A stretch of DNA of 64,000 bases, taken from assembly GCA_018820855.1 (NCBI GenBank), contig JAHJNL010000007.1, forward strand, positions 124,001-188,000, in the 5' to 3' direction. This document shows, piece by piece, positions 9,451-17,846 of the stretch. The DNA is from Pseudomonadota bacterium. GTDB taxonomy: Bacteria; Desulfobacterota; Desulfobulbia; Desulfobulbales; Desulfocapsaceae. A program made the position numbers and the translations under genes. The notes beneath the pieces were generated by a model. It was not told the origin of the DNA. It saw nothing but the letters and a program-made list of their open reading frames with translations, and ran no database searches. Position 1 is the stretch's first letter, and every line of letters begins with the position of its first letter.

Positions 9451-10842
9451 CTATTCAGGTTGAAAACCATCAGGTTCATCGTAACCACTCAGGTTTTCAA
9501 ACATAGTGAACTCTTTGATGAATGTCAATTTGACAGTGCCGGTTGGACCATTTCTCTGTTTACCGATAATGATTTCGGCGATACCCCGGTTAGGGTTATC
9601 ATCGGCTTTGTTATAAACCTCGTCGCGATAAATAAAACAGATAACATCGGCATCCTGCTCGATGGCACCGGATTCTCTGAGGTCAGACATCATGGGGCGT
9701 TTGTCGGTCCTGCTTTCCAAACCTCGATTGAGCTGGGAAAGGGCGATGACAGGTACTTTGAGTTCCTTGGCCATTGCCTTGAGAGAGCGGGAAATTTCAC
9801 TGATCTCCTGGGTCCTGTTTTCTGTGGAGTTACGCCCTCGCATAAGTTGCAGATAATCAACAATAATGAGACCAAGAGGATATTGAGAAGCCAGTCGGCG
9901 CACCTTGGCCCGCATTTCCAGTACTGAGATTGCAGGGGTGTCATCGAGGTACATGGGTGCCTCAGTCAGCATGCCAACGGCACGGGTAAGCTTCGGCCAG
10001 TCCTCATTGTGGAGTTTTCCTGTTCGGATACGCTGGGAATCGATATGGCCGGCTGAACTGAGAAGACGCATGGCAAGCTGTTCTTTGGACATCTCCAGAC
10101 TGAAAATGGCAATCCCTGTTTTTTCCAGAAGAGCTGCGTTCTGGGCTATATTCATGGCAAATGCTGTTTTGCCCATGGATGGCCTACCGGCAAGGATGAT
10201 GAGATCAGAAGGCTGCAAACCAGCGGTCATTTTATCAAGTTCTGTAAATCCGGTGGGCACACCGGTGATCATCTCTTTTCTTTTGAAAAGTTGCTCAACT
10301 GCTTCAAAAGCACCGGGAATAATCCGTTTGAGAGGGGTAAAACTCTGATTGGATTTGGAGCGGGCAATCTCAAAGATAGCCTGTTCGGCCTCATCGACAA
10401 GGATATCAATATCCCCCTGTTCTTCAAAACAACGGCTGGCAATTTCCGTATTGACACGGATGAGACTTCTGAGCACCGATTTCTGCCGGATTATTTTGGC
10501 ATAATAGAACAGGTTGGAGGTAACAGGAACAATAGACGTCAGTGTTGCCAGATAGGCAACATCACCAGCTTTTTCCAGACAGTTGATGTCTTTGAGTTGG
10601 TTGGAAACAGTTATGATGTCCTGGGGTTCGTTCTTTTCAAAGAGCGTAACCATGGCTTCAAAAATGAGTTTGTGACGGTCCTGGTAAAAATCATTACTCT
10701 CAAGGGTCTCAAGAACTGCAGAGAGAGAGTTGTCAGAAAGGAGGATGGTACCAAGTACTGATTGCTCTGCTTCAATGTTCTGCGGTGGAATTCTCCCGCT
10801 AGTAATAGACGGGTGTGTGGGGGCAGGTCCAGGTGAACTCAT
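9451..10842 (-). CDS. dnaB: Replicative DNA helicase DnaB
   Basis: This hexameric helicase unwinds DNA at the replication fork and loads primase. The 463-residue protein has the N-terminal DnaB helical domain (about 15-120, opening PPQNIEAEQSVLGTILL) and the RecA-like C-terminal domain with Walker A GRPSMGKTAFAMNIA, the Walker B region GLIIVDYLQLM and the SDLRESGAIEQDADV signature. No intein interrupts it. It lies downstream of the terminator that ends the rplI operon, a common location for dnaB next to ribosomal protein L9. A separate promoter within 10843-10897 is expected, but I could not identify one clearly. Confidence 0.97.
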   Translation of the reverse strand: MSSPGPAPTHPSITSGRIPPQNIEAEQSVLGTILLSDNSLSAVLETLESNDFYQDRHKLIFEAMVTLFEKNEPQDIITVSNQLKDINCLEKAGDVAYLATLTSIVPVTSNLFYYAKIIRQKSVLRSLIRVNTEIASRCFEEQGDIDILVDEAEQAIFEIARSKSNQSFTPLKRIIPGAFEAVEQLFKRKEMITGVPTGFTELDKMTAGLQPSDLIILAGRPSMGKTAFAMNIAQNAALLEKTGIAIFSLEMSKEQLAMRLLSSAGHIDSQRIRTGKLHNEDWPKLTRAVGMLTEAPMYLDDTPAISVLEMRAKVRRLASQYPLGLIIVDYLQLMRGRNSTENRTQEISEISRSLKAMAKELKVPVIALSQLNRGLESRTDKRPMMSDLRESGAIEQDADVICFIYRDEVYNKADDNPNRGIAEIIIGKQRNGPTGTVKLTFIKEFTMFENLSGYDEPDGFQPE

Positions 10843-10897
10843 AACAAAAAAGAGGGAATAGGTTGGAGATATGAAATGAGCTGAATTTTAAAGGCTC

Positions 10898-10940
10898 AAA
10901 AAACAACACACTGTACAGAGTAACCCCTGACAGTGTGTTG
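10898..10940 (-). terminator. Intrinsic terminator after rplI
   Basis: A perfect 11-bp inverted repeat pairs CAACACACTGT (10904-10914) with ACAGTGTGTTG (10930-10940) over a 15-base loop. Read on the minus strand, the stem is followed by six T (10903-10898). It separates the rpsF-rpsR-DUF2232-rplI operon from dnaB. Confidence 0.85.
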
Positions 10941-11023
10941 TGAGTCCGTTGTGTCAACAGACAGCAAAGCAAAAGGCCAGGGGCGGAACTATACCCCATC
11001 CCTTGGTCTGAATCAGTAACTGA

Positions 11024-11485
11024 TCAGGCCTCTACAGTATCTGTCAAGGGAACTACCTGCACATTGATTTCAACGCTTTTCTGGAATCCAACCTTGACTG
11101 TTATTGTGTGTAGGCCAATGGTTTTGATGGGGTCCTGCAAAAGGATCTGTTTTTTATCAACATCAATATTGACATCAGCCAGTTTTTTGCAAATGTCACT
11201 GTTGGTAACAGAACCAAAGAGTCGCTCATCAGTACCGGCAAGCACGGCAATGGTGATGGTGGTACCGGCAAGTTTTTTTGCCAGTGCGTCGGCAGCCTTT
11301 GCCTCTTCCTCGATACGGGCCTGGATGACAGCTTTATTCTCTTCAAATTTGGCGACATTTCCGGCAGTAGCAGATACAGCCTTTCCCTGGGGAAGCAGGT
11401 AATTTCGTCCATATCCTGCTTTTACGGCTACGATATCGCCTTCCCGGCCAAGGGTGTCGATAGTCTCTTTTAAAATAACTTCCAT
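11024..11485 (-). CDS. rplI: 50S ribosomal protein L9
   Basis: L9 binds 23S rRNA at the base of the L1 stalk and limits frameshifting. The 153-residue protein has the typical N-terminal domain (MEVILKETIDTLGREGD, then KAGYGRNYLLPQGKA), a long connecting helix rich in Glu, Ala and Lys, and the C-terminal RNA-binding domain. Length is normal. It closes the S6-S18-DUF2232-L9 operon, 68 bases after the membrane protein gene and ahead of a strong terminator. Confidence 0.97.
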   Translation of the reverse strand: MEVILKETIDTLGREGDIVAVKAGYGRNYLLPQGKAVSATAGNVAKFEENKAVIQARIEEEAKAADALAKKLAGTTITIAVLAGTDERLFGSVTNSDICKKLADVNIDVDKKQILLQDPIKTIGLHTITVKVGFQKSVEINVQVVPLTDTVEA

Positions 11486-11553
11486 TGTGCTCTCCTTACT
11501 TTCGTTCGTATAGCGACCTTGCCTGGGAGATGATCCGAAGCAAAGTTTCTTTA

Positions 11554-12522
11554 TTAAGTATCAGTTTCGTTTTCAGCGCTGTGCAACCGCCTTAAGTCAA
11601 ACCAGATGTCAATCACTCCCAGAATGGCAAGGAAAATGGCGCCAAAAGACTGGAAGAAAAGAATGACATAGATGATAGCCCGTAAAAAACGAGGCACACT
11701 CCATTTATAAAAATAAAATAATACTATTGCAATGCCTTGAAAACAGTAGAGAAGCCCAGTTACCAAGAGCATATTCAAACCAACCGTCCTGCCCGGCTCC
11801 AGAGGAAGTACAACCAGGACGGCCGAAATGATAAGTGCCCAGATAAGTTTGTCCGGTAAGGTCCAAAATCTGTATTCAGGCCAAGGCCCTATACCTGTCT
11901 TTCTGGAGAGTAGCTGATTCCCGGCTACCATGGTAAACCAGACAATCAAAAGGACAATACAGGCCAAAATGGCAGGCATTACCCTGGGTAACAGAGTCTT
12001 CATCTCCTGAAAAGTTGTTTCCAGAATATAAATAGTCTCTTCTGGTAAGGAACCATTCGCTTTATAATAAGCGACTGCTTCATCCATTCCCGTATTAATA
12101 GAAGTCAGTAACAGGGTGTATGGATGATGTTCAAGGCCTGTTGCCAGAATCGTTGATAAAAGAAGCCATGATCCAGCAAGAGCAACAGCAGCTTTGATCC
12201 CGGATAGGTATTTACTGTCTCCTTTTGTTACGGAGTCAGCAATGATAAAACCTGCAGGGAGCATTGTGAGCGAAAAAAGAAACTGCTCAACAACCTGAAA
12301 CGCAAGACCTGTAATTCCTGCAAGCAGACATCCAAAAAGGATGTATTTCCCTCCAGTATTTTTACCGAATCGGTGAAGTAAAAAAAATACTACCAGAGGG
12401 AGGAGGCCATGTACCCATCCGAACATGGCCCCAAAGAGCCCTGGAAGAAGAATAATACCGGCTACAAGTAAAATATGGTGGTAGAATTTTACTTGGTCAG
12501 GATTTTCAACATCCTGGCTCAC
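11554..12522 (-). CDS. DUF2232-family polytopic membrane protein
   Basis: This 322-residue protein is strongly hydrophobic, with about eight predicted membrane segments (for example around 20-58, 60-100, 105-130, 180-200, 225-290). It resembles the DUF2232/YybS-like family, which in many bacteria sits inside or beside the rpsF-rpsR-rplI operon. Its molecular function is unknown. It is 25 bases after rpsR and 68 before rplI, so it is surely cotranscribed with ribosomal proteins. I see no catalytic motif. The family call rests on topology, length and position, not on a profile search. Confidence 0.72.
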   Translation of the reverse strand: MSQDVENPDQVKFYHHILLVAGIILLPGLFGAMFGWVHGLLPLVVFFLLHRFGKNTGGKYILFGCLLAGITGLAFQVVEQFLFSLTMLPAGFIIADSVTKGDSKYLSGIKAAVALAGSWLLLSTILATGLEHHPYTLLLTSINTGMDEAVAYYKANGSLPEETIYILETTFQEMKTLLPRVMPAILACIVLLIVWFTMVAGNQLLSRKTGIGPWPEYRFWTLPDKLIWALIISAVLVVLPLEPGRTVGLNMLLVTGLLYCFQGIAIVLFYFYKWSVPRFLRAIIYVILFFQSFGAIFLAILGVIDIWFDLRRLHSAENETDT

Positions 12523-12547
12523 GGCTGGCTAACCTTACTTAAGGTGT

Positions 12548-12790
12548 TCACCTCTGGTTTGACCCTGAATAAGGGAGTAGTGCAATCTGACGAGCCCGTT
12601 TAATGGCTTCACAGAGTTGTCTCTGATGAGTTGCACACGTTCCGTAAATACGACGGGGAATAATTTTCCCTCTTTCTGTAACAAAATTACGGAGGGCTTT
12701 AACGTCTTTATAATCAACTGTCGGTTGTTCTGGATCACTACAGAAACGACAAACTTTTTGTCTCTGGAAAACTTTCTTTTGTGGGCGCAT
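12548..12790 (-). CDS. rpsR: 30S ribosomal protein S18
   Basis: S18 pairs with S6 on the platform of the small subunit. The 80-residue protein has the signature region [22 protein letters not shown] followed by a cysteine-bearing tail. CRFC near residues 18-21, plus later C and CATHQRQLC, make this the cysteine-containing version that may bind zinc, unlike the zinc-free E. coli form. It follows rpsF by 37 bases. Confidence 0.97.
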   Translation of the reverse strand: MRPQKKVFQRQKVCRFCSDPEQPTVDYKDVKALRNFVTERGKIIPRRIYGTCATHQRQLCEAIKRARQIALLPYSGSNQR

Positions 12791-12827
12791 AATAATCTCC
12801 TGAATTTACTGTATCAATGATACCGGA

Positions 12828-13283
12828 TTACTCGTCTTCTTTCGTATCAGTATCAATTTCATCCGAATCACTGTCATCCGAATCACTGTCATCCGAATCT
12901 CTTTCGTTATCACCTTCGGCAGCCTCTGCAGCTTTTGCTGCAACTTTTGCAGCTTCATGCTCTCCGCGGGCAGCTTCAATCTCTTCTTCAGTGATGGTGT
13001 CAGCGAGTTTTACCGTCATGTATTTCATAACGGCATCATCGATTCTGAATTTACGCTCCATTTCTGCTACATTTGCAGGATCGGTGGCGTAATCGCAGTA
13101 AACATAAAATCCCTGAGATTCCTTTTTGATTAGATAGGCCAGCTTACGCATACCCCATTTGTCGACAGAAATGATCTGACCATTTCCAGTACGTATGATG
13201 CTACTGGAATTTTCAATAATTGTGTTGATCTCATCCTCACTCAATGTTGGACGAAGGATGTAGATCGTCTCGTACCTGCGCAT
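12828..13283 (-). CDS. rpsF: 30S ribosomal protein S6 with long acidic tail
   Basis: S6 forms a dimer with S18 in the 30S platform. The first ~95 residues are a normal S6 fold (MRRYETIYILRPTLSED at the start, KWGMRKLAYLIKKESQGFY in the middle). The remaining ~55 residues are an unusual low-complexity tail, first Ala/Glu-rich and then a run of Ser-Asp-Asp type units ending in acidic residues. The DNA for this tail holds a 15-base tandem repeat (12860-12899). S6 tails are known to be glutamylated in E. coli, but this one is longer. The start ATG is preceded by GAGGAGGA. It opens the operon with rpsR, DUF2232 and rplI. Confidence 0.96.
   Translation of the reverse strand: MRRYETIYILRPTLSEDEINTIIENSSSIIRTGNGQIISVDKWGMRKLAYLIKKESQGFYVYCDYATDPANVAEMERKFRIDDAVMKYMTVKLADTITEEEIEAARGEHEAAKVAAKAAEAAEGDNERDSDDSDSDDSDSDEIDTDTKEDE
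12860..12899. repeat. rpsF: 15-bp tandem repeat in the 3' end of rpsF
   Basis: The unit CATCCGAATCACTGT occurs at 12860-12874 and 12875-12889, followed by ten matching bases at 12890-12899. It is in frame (15 = 5 codons) and encodes the repeating Ser/Asp acidic tail of S6, so copy-number change would lengthen or shorten the tail without frameshift. Confidence 0.9.
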
Positions 13284-13368
13284 GTGTTCCTCCTCTTGGA
13301 CTCACGATAGGTGGGTAACAACCCGTTTTTTTGGCCCTTGTTTAAAATGTAACAAGAGCGAAGAGGTA

Positions 13369-13391
13369 CTGTTCAGCACAATGCCGAACAG
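13369..13391 (-). promoter_or_regulatory. Stem-loop in the rpsF leader, possible autoregulatory site
   Basis: On the minus strand CTGTTC (13391-13386) pairs with GAACAG (13374-13369), with a second inner 2-bp GC pairing after one mismatched position and a five-base loop. It lies about 85 bases upstream of the rpsF start and right after a possible extended -10 element. S6:S18 complexes are known to bind leader hairpins of rpsF mRNAs in other bacteria. Here I do not see the conserved CCG element, so the link is tentative. Confidence 0.35.
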
Positions 13392-13400
13392 GAATGCGTT

Positions 13401-13409
13401 ATTATCGCA
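13401..13409 (-). promoter_or_regulatory. Possible extended -10 promoter for the rpsF operon
   Basis: On the minus strand TGCGATAAT (13409-13401) fits an extended -10 element (TGnTATAAT, one mismatch in the hexamer). The -35 region is weak: TTGCTT at a 19-base spacing is the best candidate. Transcription would start near 13394, just before the leader hairpin at 13391-13369. Confidence 0.4.
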
Positions 13410-13454
13410 TCTCTATAGTGAAACAAAGCAAAATACATTGATGGATGGAATGTG

Positions 13455-13850
13455 TCAATTTGTTTTTTGAGCCTTTTCCTGTGATTTGATTTTTTCCCAT
13501 TGCTCCCTGAGCTCTTCATCGCTGCCTACGTCAGCATCGCCAAAAACATGGGGGTGACGCCGGATCATTTTGTCTTTGATTCCAGTGATGACCTCATCTA
13601 TAGTAAAGTGACCTGACTCTGAACTGATCTCACTCAGAAGTACAAGCAGGAAAAGGACATCGCCTATTTCCTCACAGAGGTGAGCTGGGTCGTCACCATC
13701 CATGGCCTCCAGAAGTTCGTCGCATTCCTCTTGGATATATTTTTTCAGGCTTTTGACAGTTTGTTTCTGATCCCAGGGGCAGCCGTTTTTTGCGCGCAAG
13801 CTGGAAATTGTTTTGCAGAATAATAAAAAAATATTTTTATTGGAAGTCAT
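13455..13850 (-). CDS. mazG: MazG-family nucleoside triphosphate pyrophosphohydrolase
   Basis: This enzyme hydrolyses (d)NTPs to the monophosphate and pyrophosphate, cleaning the nucleotide pool. The 131-residue protein is the single-domain type, half the size of E. coli MazG. It has the opening LRAKNGCPWDQKQT, the metal-binding pattern EECDELLEA (EExxE) and CEEIGDVL (ExxD), and the IRRHPHVFG end of the domain. It lies 171 bases upstream of rpsF on the same strand. That gap contains a possible rpsF promoter, so the two may be separate units. Confidence 0.93.
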   Translation of the reverse strand: MTSNKNIFLLFCKTISSLRAKNGCPWDQKQTVKSLKKYIQEECDELLEAMDGDDPAHLCEEIGDVLFLLVLLSEISSESGHFTIDEVITGIKDKMIRRHPHVFGDADVGSDEELREQWEKIKSQEKAQKTN

Positions 13851-14130
13851 GGAAAGGGAAACAGTTTATTAATAAAAAATATTAGATTCATTCGGTTAGC
13901 AGGTTAACAGCTGAAAATTAACGTGTTGACCAATGTTTTCGCGGGTCCCAGTCGCAATAAAAACTATTGACATGGCCTGACAGAGTAAGTAGTACCGCTG
14001 TTTCCAGCATCGAAAATCATTCTTAATAGAAGGGTAAGTCCTTAGTGACCGGATCCTGATGCTGGATATTTAATTCGTTCATAACATTTTTACCAATATA
14101 TAACATAATTTGAAACAAAGGAGCTGTATT

Positions 14131-14571
14131 ATGGCAAATCAAAAAAAGCAAAAGTTTATGCTGGAAAAGCATAAAGACATCGCACGAATTGATCAAGAGA
14201 CAAAGCGAACCCATGGCTGGTATGTTCGTGTTCGCTTTCAAGGAAAAACGCACTCTAAATTTTTTTCCGACAGGAAATGTGGCGGTCGATATTCCAGTCT
14301 TCTCTCTGCTATTGCCTGGAGAGACACAACTGAGAAAAAACTTGGTAAGATACGAACCAATAAACATCTCGTTACAGTCAGTAATTCCGGAACAGGAGTG
14401 GTGGGGGTACGGCTCAATGAAAAATTCAACCGTTATGAAGTGAGCTGGGTGACAACTTTTGGAAAACAGGGAAAGACATCTGTTTCCATCAGGAAACATG
14501 GGAAAGAGAATGCTTTTATTAGGGCTTGTAAGATTCGTCAGGAAAAAGAAAGTGCCCGTTTGGGGATGTAA
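14131..14571 (+). CDS. Tandem AP2/ERF-like DNA-binding protein
   Basis: This small basic protein of 146 residues starts at the ATG at 14131, with AAAGGAGC ahead of it. It holds two copies of a fold that looks like the AP2/ERF DNA-binding domain: residues about 17-72 (GWYVRVRFQGK... ending in a helix SLLSAIAWRDTTEK) and about 87-141 (GVVGVRLNEKFNRYEVSW... ending AFIRACKIRQEKE). The pattern is three strands followed by a helix, with the GVxGV and W/Y-V-x-W/R strand signatures. Bacterial AP2 domains are known mostly from homing endonucleases. No HNH nuclease domain is present here, so a DNA-binding or regulatory role is more likely (inference). A weak promoter (TTGACA at 13967) may lie upstream. 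It is not in an operon with rplU. Confidence 0.7.
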   Translation: MANQKKQKFMLEKHKDIARIDQETKRTHGWYVRVRFQGKTHSKFFSDRKCGGRYSSLLSAIAWRDTTEKKLGKIRTNKHLVTVSNSGTGVVGVRLNEKFNRYEVSWVTTFGKQGKTSVSIRKHGKENAFIRACKIRQEKESARLGM

Positions 14572-14677
14572 CTTGTCTTTTCCAACAGGAATCTGGATAA
14601 ACAGCCTTAAGTGAGGGTTTGTCAGAGATGCAAGTTTGGCTGTACTCCCTTTTTTCTGGGGAGTGCAGCGAAATCTG

Positions 14678-14706
14678 TTGACATTTTGCTACAAAAAATG
14701 TTTAAT
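14678..14706 (+). promoter_or_regulatory. Sigma-70 promoter of rplU-rpmA
   Basis: A perfect -35 (TTGACA, 14678-14683) is followed after exactly 17 bases by TTTAAT (14701-14706), five of six matches to the -10 consensus. Transcription should begin near 14713, about 57 bases before the rplU start. Confidence 0.75.
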
Positions 14707-14769
14707 TTCCGATTCTCTTGTCATTAATGCAAACTAAATTGCTGTAATATATCCAATGAGGACTCACAA

Positions 14770-15081
14770 ATGTATGCAATAGTAAGAACCGGCGGTAAAC
14801 AGTATCAGGTTACAAGTGGTGACCGATTACGAGTTGAAAAACTTGAAGGTAACGTAGGTGATACTGTTGAGTTGACCGATGTGCTGATGGTTGTTGATGG
14901 GGATAAGACCCAGGTTGGCTGCCCTGTTGTAGAAAATGCAAAGGTTGTTGCTACCATCGCCGAACAGGGCAAAGCAAAAAAAGTTATCATCTTCAAAAAG
15001 AAAAAGCGTAAGGGCTACAGGCTTAAAAAAGGGCATCGTCAATTCTATACAGCCCTTCAGATTCAAGAAATAAGCGCCTGA
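14770..15081 (+). CDS. rplU: 50S ribosomal protein L21
   Basis: L21 binds 23S rRNA and helps assemble the large subunit. The 103-residue protein has the standard opening [14 protein letters not shown] and the C-terminal signature [21 protein letters not shown] box lies ahead of the ATG. It is the first gene of the classic rplU-rpmA-obgE order and follows a strong sigma-70-type promoter. Confidence 0.98.
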   Translation: MYAIVRTGGKQYQVTSGDRLRVEKLEGNVGDTVELTDVLMVVDGDKTQVGCPVVENAKVVATIAEQGKAKKVIIFKKKKRKGYRLKKGHRQFYTALQIQEISA

Positions 15082-15155
15082 ACCTTTTTATCATAAAGAT
15101 AATGATTGTGAAAATCATCGCTCCCCAAAGGGAAGTCGGTGATAAGGAGTAAGAA

Positions 15156-15413
15156 ATGGCACATAAGAAAGCGGGCGGTAGCTCAAGAAATGGACGCGAT
15201 AGTGAAGGACAGAGGCGAGGAGTAAAACGCTTTGGTGGTGAAAATGTCACAGCCGGATCCATTATCGTACGGCAGCTCGGAACCAAGATTCACCCGGGAA
15301 CCAATGTTGGCTGCGGCAGAGATTATACTCTTTTTGCTAAGGTTGACGGTATCGTGACCTTCGAAGATTTCGGACATAAGAAAAAAAGAGTGAGTGTTTA
15401 TCCACCTGCCTGA
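15156..15413 (+). CDS. rpmA: 50S ribosomal protein L27
   Basis: L27 reaches toward the peptidyl-transferase centre with its N-terminal tail. The 85-residue protein starts [20 protein letters not shown], so the N-terminus is the Gram-negative form with no cleavable extension. A clear AAGGAG box precedes the ATG. It lies 74 bases after rplU and is followed by an intrinsic terminator. Confidence 0.98.
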   Translation: MAHKKAGGSSRNGRDSEGQRRGVKRFGGENVTAGSIIVRQLGTKIHPGTNVGCGRDYTLFAKVDGIVTFEDFGHKKKRVSVYPPA

Positions 15414-15487
15414 GTAAGGGCGGAAAGGAATCTCTCAATCTTTTCCCTGGGGCCGTGTAAAGCGGTTGAAAGCAAACCAGGTATCTG

Positions 15488-15529
15488 CTCGACCTCAATC
15501 CTCAGTATTGACGGTCGAGTTTTTTTTTC
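15488..15529 (+). terminator. Intrinsic terminator between rpmA and obgE
   Basis: CTCGACC (15488-15494) pairs with GGTCGAG (15513-15519), extended by TCAAT/ATTGA (15495-15499 and 15507-15511) with one bulged C and a seven-base loop. Ten T follow (15520-15529). It should stop much of the rplU-rpmA transcript before obgE. Confidence 0.9.
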
Positions 15530-15597
15530 TATTATCCAATCCTCTTTCTAATCATCTGAGGTCATAAAATAATTAAGAAAAGGGTTGCGTAATCATT

Positions 15598-16671
15598 ATG
15601 GCATTTGTAGACGAAGCAAAATTTTTTGTAAAGGCAGGAGATGGCGGAAATGGCTGTATCAGTTTCCGGAGGGAGAAGTATGTCCCCAGGGGAGGTCCAA
15701 ACGGAGGAGATGGAGGACGCGGCGGCAGTGTCATAATCGAAAGTGTCAGCAGGCTGCAGTCTCTCATAGATTTTCGTTATCGGTCCCATTTCAAAGCAAA
15801 GAGCGGAGGTCACGGCATGGGAAAAGACATGCACGGGCGGAATGGGAGCGATTGTCTAATGACCGTTCCTGTTGGCTCTATTATCAAAGACAGCGAAACC
15901 GGAGAAGTCCTGGCTGATCTATGTAATGAGGGCGATCGTTATATCGCAGCCAAGGGTGGAGATGGCGGGCTTGGTAACCGGCACTTTTCATCGGGTACCA
16001 ACAGGACACCCCGTATTGCCACCAAAGGCGTTGAGGGTGAGGAGCTATGGCTTCGCATTGAATTAAAACTCATCGCTGATGTGGGCTTAGTTGGCCTGCC
16101 CAATGCGGGAAAATCGACTCTTCTCTCCAAGCTTTCGGCAGCCAACCCCAAGGTTGCCAGTTATCCATTTACCACCCTGGAACCTCAACTTGGCGTTCTC
16201 CATCTTCCTCGAGGAGAATCATGTATAATCGCTGACATACCTGGACTTATTGAAGGGGCACATGAGGGCGTGGGGTTGGGATTCACCTTTCTTCGCCATA
16301 TTGAGCGAACAAGGATTTTACTGCATGTCCTTGATGCTTCGAGTGAAAAGGCCATGGACGACTTTCTTGTGGTGGAAAAGGAACTGAAAAGTTACAAAGA
16401 AGAACTCCTTCTCAAAAAAAGGCTTTTAGTCCTCAATAAAATTGATATTGCGTCTCCGGACATGGTGCAGCAACTGCAAAAAGAATTTGCGGACTTGGGA
16501 TTCGAAACGCTGTGCATTGCAGGACTTACCGGAGAAGGAATCGATAGTATAAAATTGTGGTTAGCAGATTTACTTGAAATACCTAATACTTTGAATCCTG
16601 TTCAGTCTGGCACAAAAGAGGAGGTTAGTCCTCCGATTTCTGCGAGCAAGGATTCCAGTGATATTGAGTGA
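15598..16671 (+). CDS. obgE: Obg-family GTPase
   Basis: This is a ribosome-assembly and stress-linked GTPase acting on the 50S subunit. The 357-residue protein has the glycine-rich Obg fold (about 1-158, GGNGC...GGPNGGDGGRGG), then a G domain with G1 GLPNAGKST, G3 DIPGLIEGAHEG and G4 NKID. The tail is short (about 25 residues), so the C-terminal OCT domain of some family members is absent. A terminator sits between rpmA and this gene, so obgE may depend on read-through or on its own promoter. Its stop overlaps or abuts the proB start. Confidence 0.97.
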   Translation: MAFVDEAKFFVKAGDGGNGCISFRREKYVPRGGPNGGDGGRGGSVIIESVSRLQSLIDFRYRSHFKAKSGGHGMGKDMHGRNGSDCLMTVPVGSIIKDSETGEVLADLCNEGDRYIAAKGGDGGLGNRHFSSGTNRTPRIATKGVEGEELWLRIELKLIADVGLVGLPNAGKSTLLSKLSAANPKVASYPFTTLEPQLGVLHLPRGESCIIADIPGLIEGAHEGVGLGFTFLRHIERTRILLHVLDASSEKAMDDFLVVEKELKSYKEELLLKKRLLVLNKIDIASPDMVQQLQKEFADLGFETLCIAGLTGEGIDSIKLWLADLLEIPNTLNPVQSGTKEEVSPPISASKDSSDIE

Positions 16672-17846
16672 GCCTGGTTATGGGTAAGGATGTAATTGAA
16701 ATAAGCAGAGAAGATGGACTCTATTTCCGTCAGACCTATTTTGACAATGCCAAACGTGTTGTCGTAAAGGTTGGCTCAGCTGTACTAACCGACGAAAATG
16801 GCATTAATCATTCGGTGATAGACAACATTGCCAAGGAGCTGAGTTTCCTCAGGAAGACCGGAAGAGAAGTGATTCTGGTCAGTTCAGGAGCGGTGGCTGC
16901 CGGCAAACGTAAGGTTGTTATTCCCGATGGTGTTGAATTGGGTCTCAATGAAAAACAGGCCCTTGCCGCAATCGGTCAACCGATCTTGATGCAATCGTAT
17001 GAAACGGCTTTTGATCAGTTTGGGCAAACCGTTTCCCAGGTGTTACTGACTCATTCAGACCTGGCCGACAGAAACCGCTACCTTCGCGTACGCAACACTA
17101 TCCTGGCCCTGTTTCGTTTCGGCGCTATTCCCATTCTCAACGAAAACGATACGGTTGCCGTTGAAGAACTCCGCTTTGGTGATAATGATACCTTAGCCGC
17201 ATTGATCAGCAATCTCATAGAAGCCGATATGTTCCTCTGTCTTACTGATGTGGTTGGACTGTATACCGGCAATCCTCAGACGGATCCTGATGCCCGCCCC
17301 CTCTATACAGTTTCCTCTGTGACAGAAGAGATAGAGGCCATGGCCGGTAACGTAAAAAGTGCATTAGGGACTGGAGGAATGCAGTCAAAGATCAGGGCAG
17401 CAAAGATGGTTTCTGCAGGAGGCGGCTGTTCGTTTATTGGCCCTGGCAGGGAAAAGGGGATTCTACAGCAACTCTTCAGCGGAGAGATGGTCGGCACTTT
17501 TTTTCTTCCTGCTCAGGATAAAATTACACGACGAAAACAATGGATTGCCCATGTCCTTCTGCCCAAAGGGTATCTTGTTCTTGATAATGGTGCATGTTCT
17601 GCCATAGCCAGTCAAGGACGCAGTCTATTACCATCTGGTATCCTGGAGGTACGTGGTGTGTTCGGCATTGGTGATGCTGTTCATTGTCTGGACCAGAATG
17701 GCCACACTATTGCCGCAGGCTTGATCAATTACAGTTCCAATGATGTGGATACAATCAAAGGACATCGTTCACATGATATTGTTGATCTCCTGGGAGTGAA
17801 AGATTCTGACGAGGTTATCCATCGTGACAATCTTGTTTTGCTCTGA
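16668..17846 (+). CDS. proB: Glutamate 5-kinase
   Basis: ProB phosphorylates glutamate in the first step of proline synthesis. The 392-residue frame has the amino-acid kinase domain (VVVKVGSAVLTDENG, then LVSSGAVAAGKR, ILNENDTVAVEE and GTGGMQSKIRAAK) and a C-terminal PUA domain (about 290-375, RSLLPSGILEVRGVFGIGD). Two starts are possible: GTG at 16668, overlapping the obgE stop by four bases, or ATG at 16680. Feedback inhibition by proline through the PUA-bearing enzyme is typical of the family. It leads into proA and nadD. Confidence 0.96.
   Translation: MSLVMGKDVIEISREDGLYFRQTYFDNAKRVVVKVGSAVLTDENGINHSVIDNIAKELSFLRKTGREVILVSSGAVAAGKRKVVIPDGVELGLNEKQALAAIGQPILMQSYETAFDQFGQTVSQVLLTHSDLADRNRYLRVRNTILALFRFGAIPILNENDTVAVEELRFGDNDTLAALISNLIEADMFLCLTDVVGLYTGNPQTDPDARPLYTVSSVTEEIEAMAGNVKSALGTGGMQSKIRAAKMVSAGGGCSFIGPGREKGILQQLFSGEMVGTFFLPAQDKITRRKQWIAHVLLPKGYLVLDNGACSAIASQGRSLLPSGILEVRGVFGIGDAVHCLDQNGHTIAAGLINYSSNDVDTIKGHRSHDIVDLLGVKDSDEVIHRDNLVLL

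Noticed and set aside
12860-12899. Direct repeats considered as a CRISPR array
   Set aside because: The units are contiguous, lack spacers and encode the Ser/Asp tail of S6.
14023-14499. 158-codon minus-strand frame over the AP2-like gene
   Set aside because: Antisense, with no recognisable domain; the plus-strand frame has the ribosome-binding site and domain pattern.
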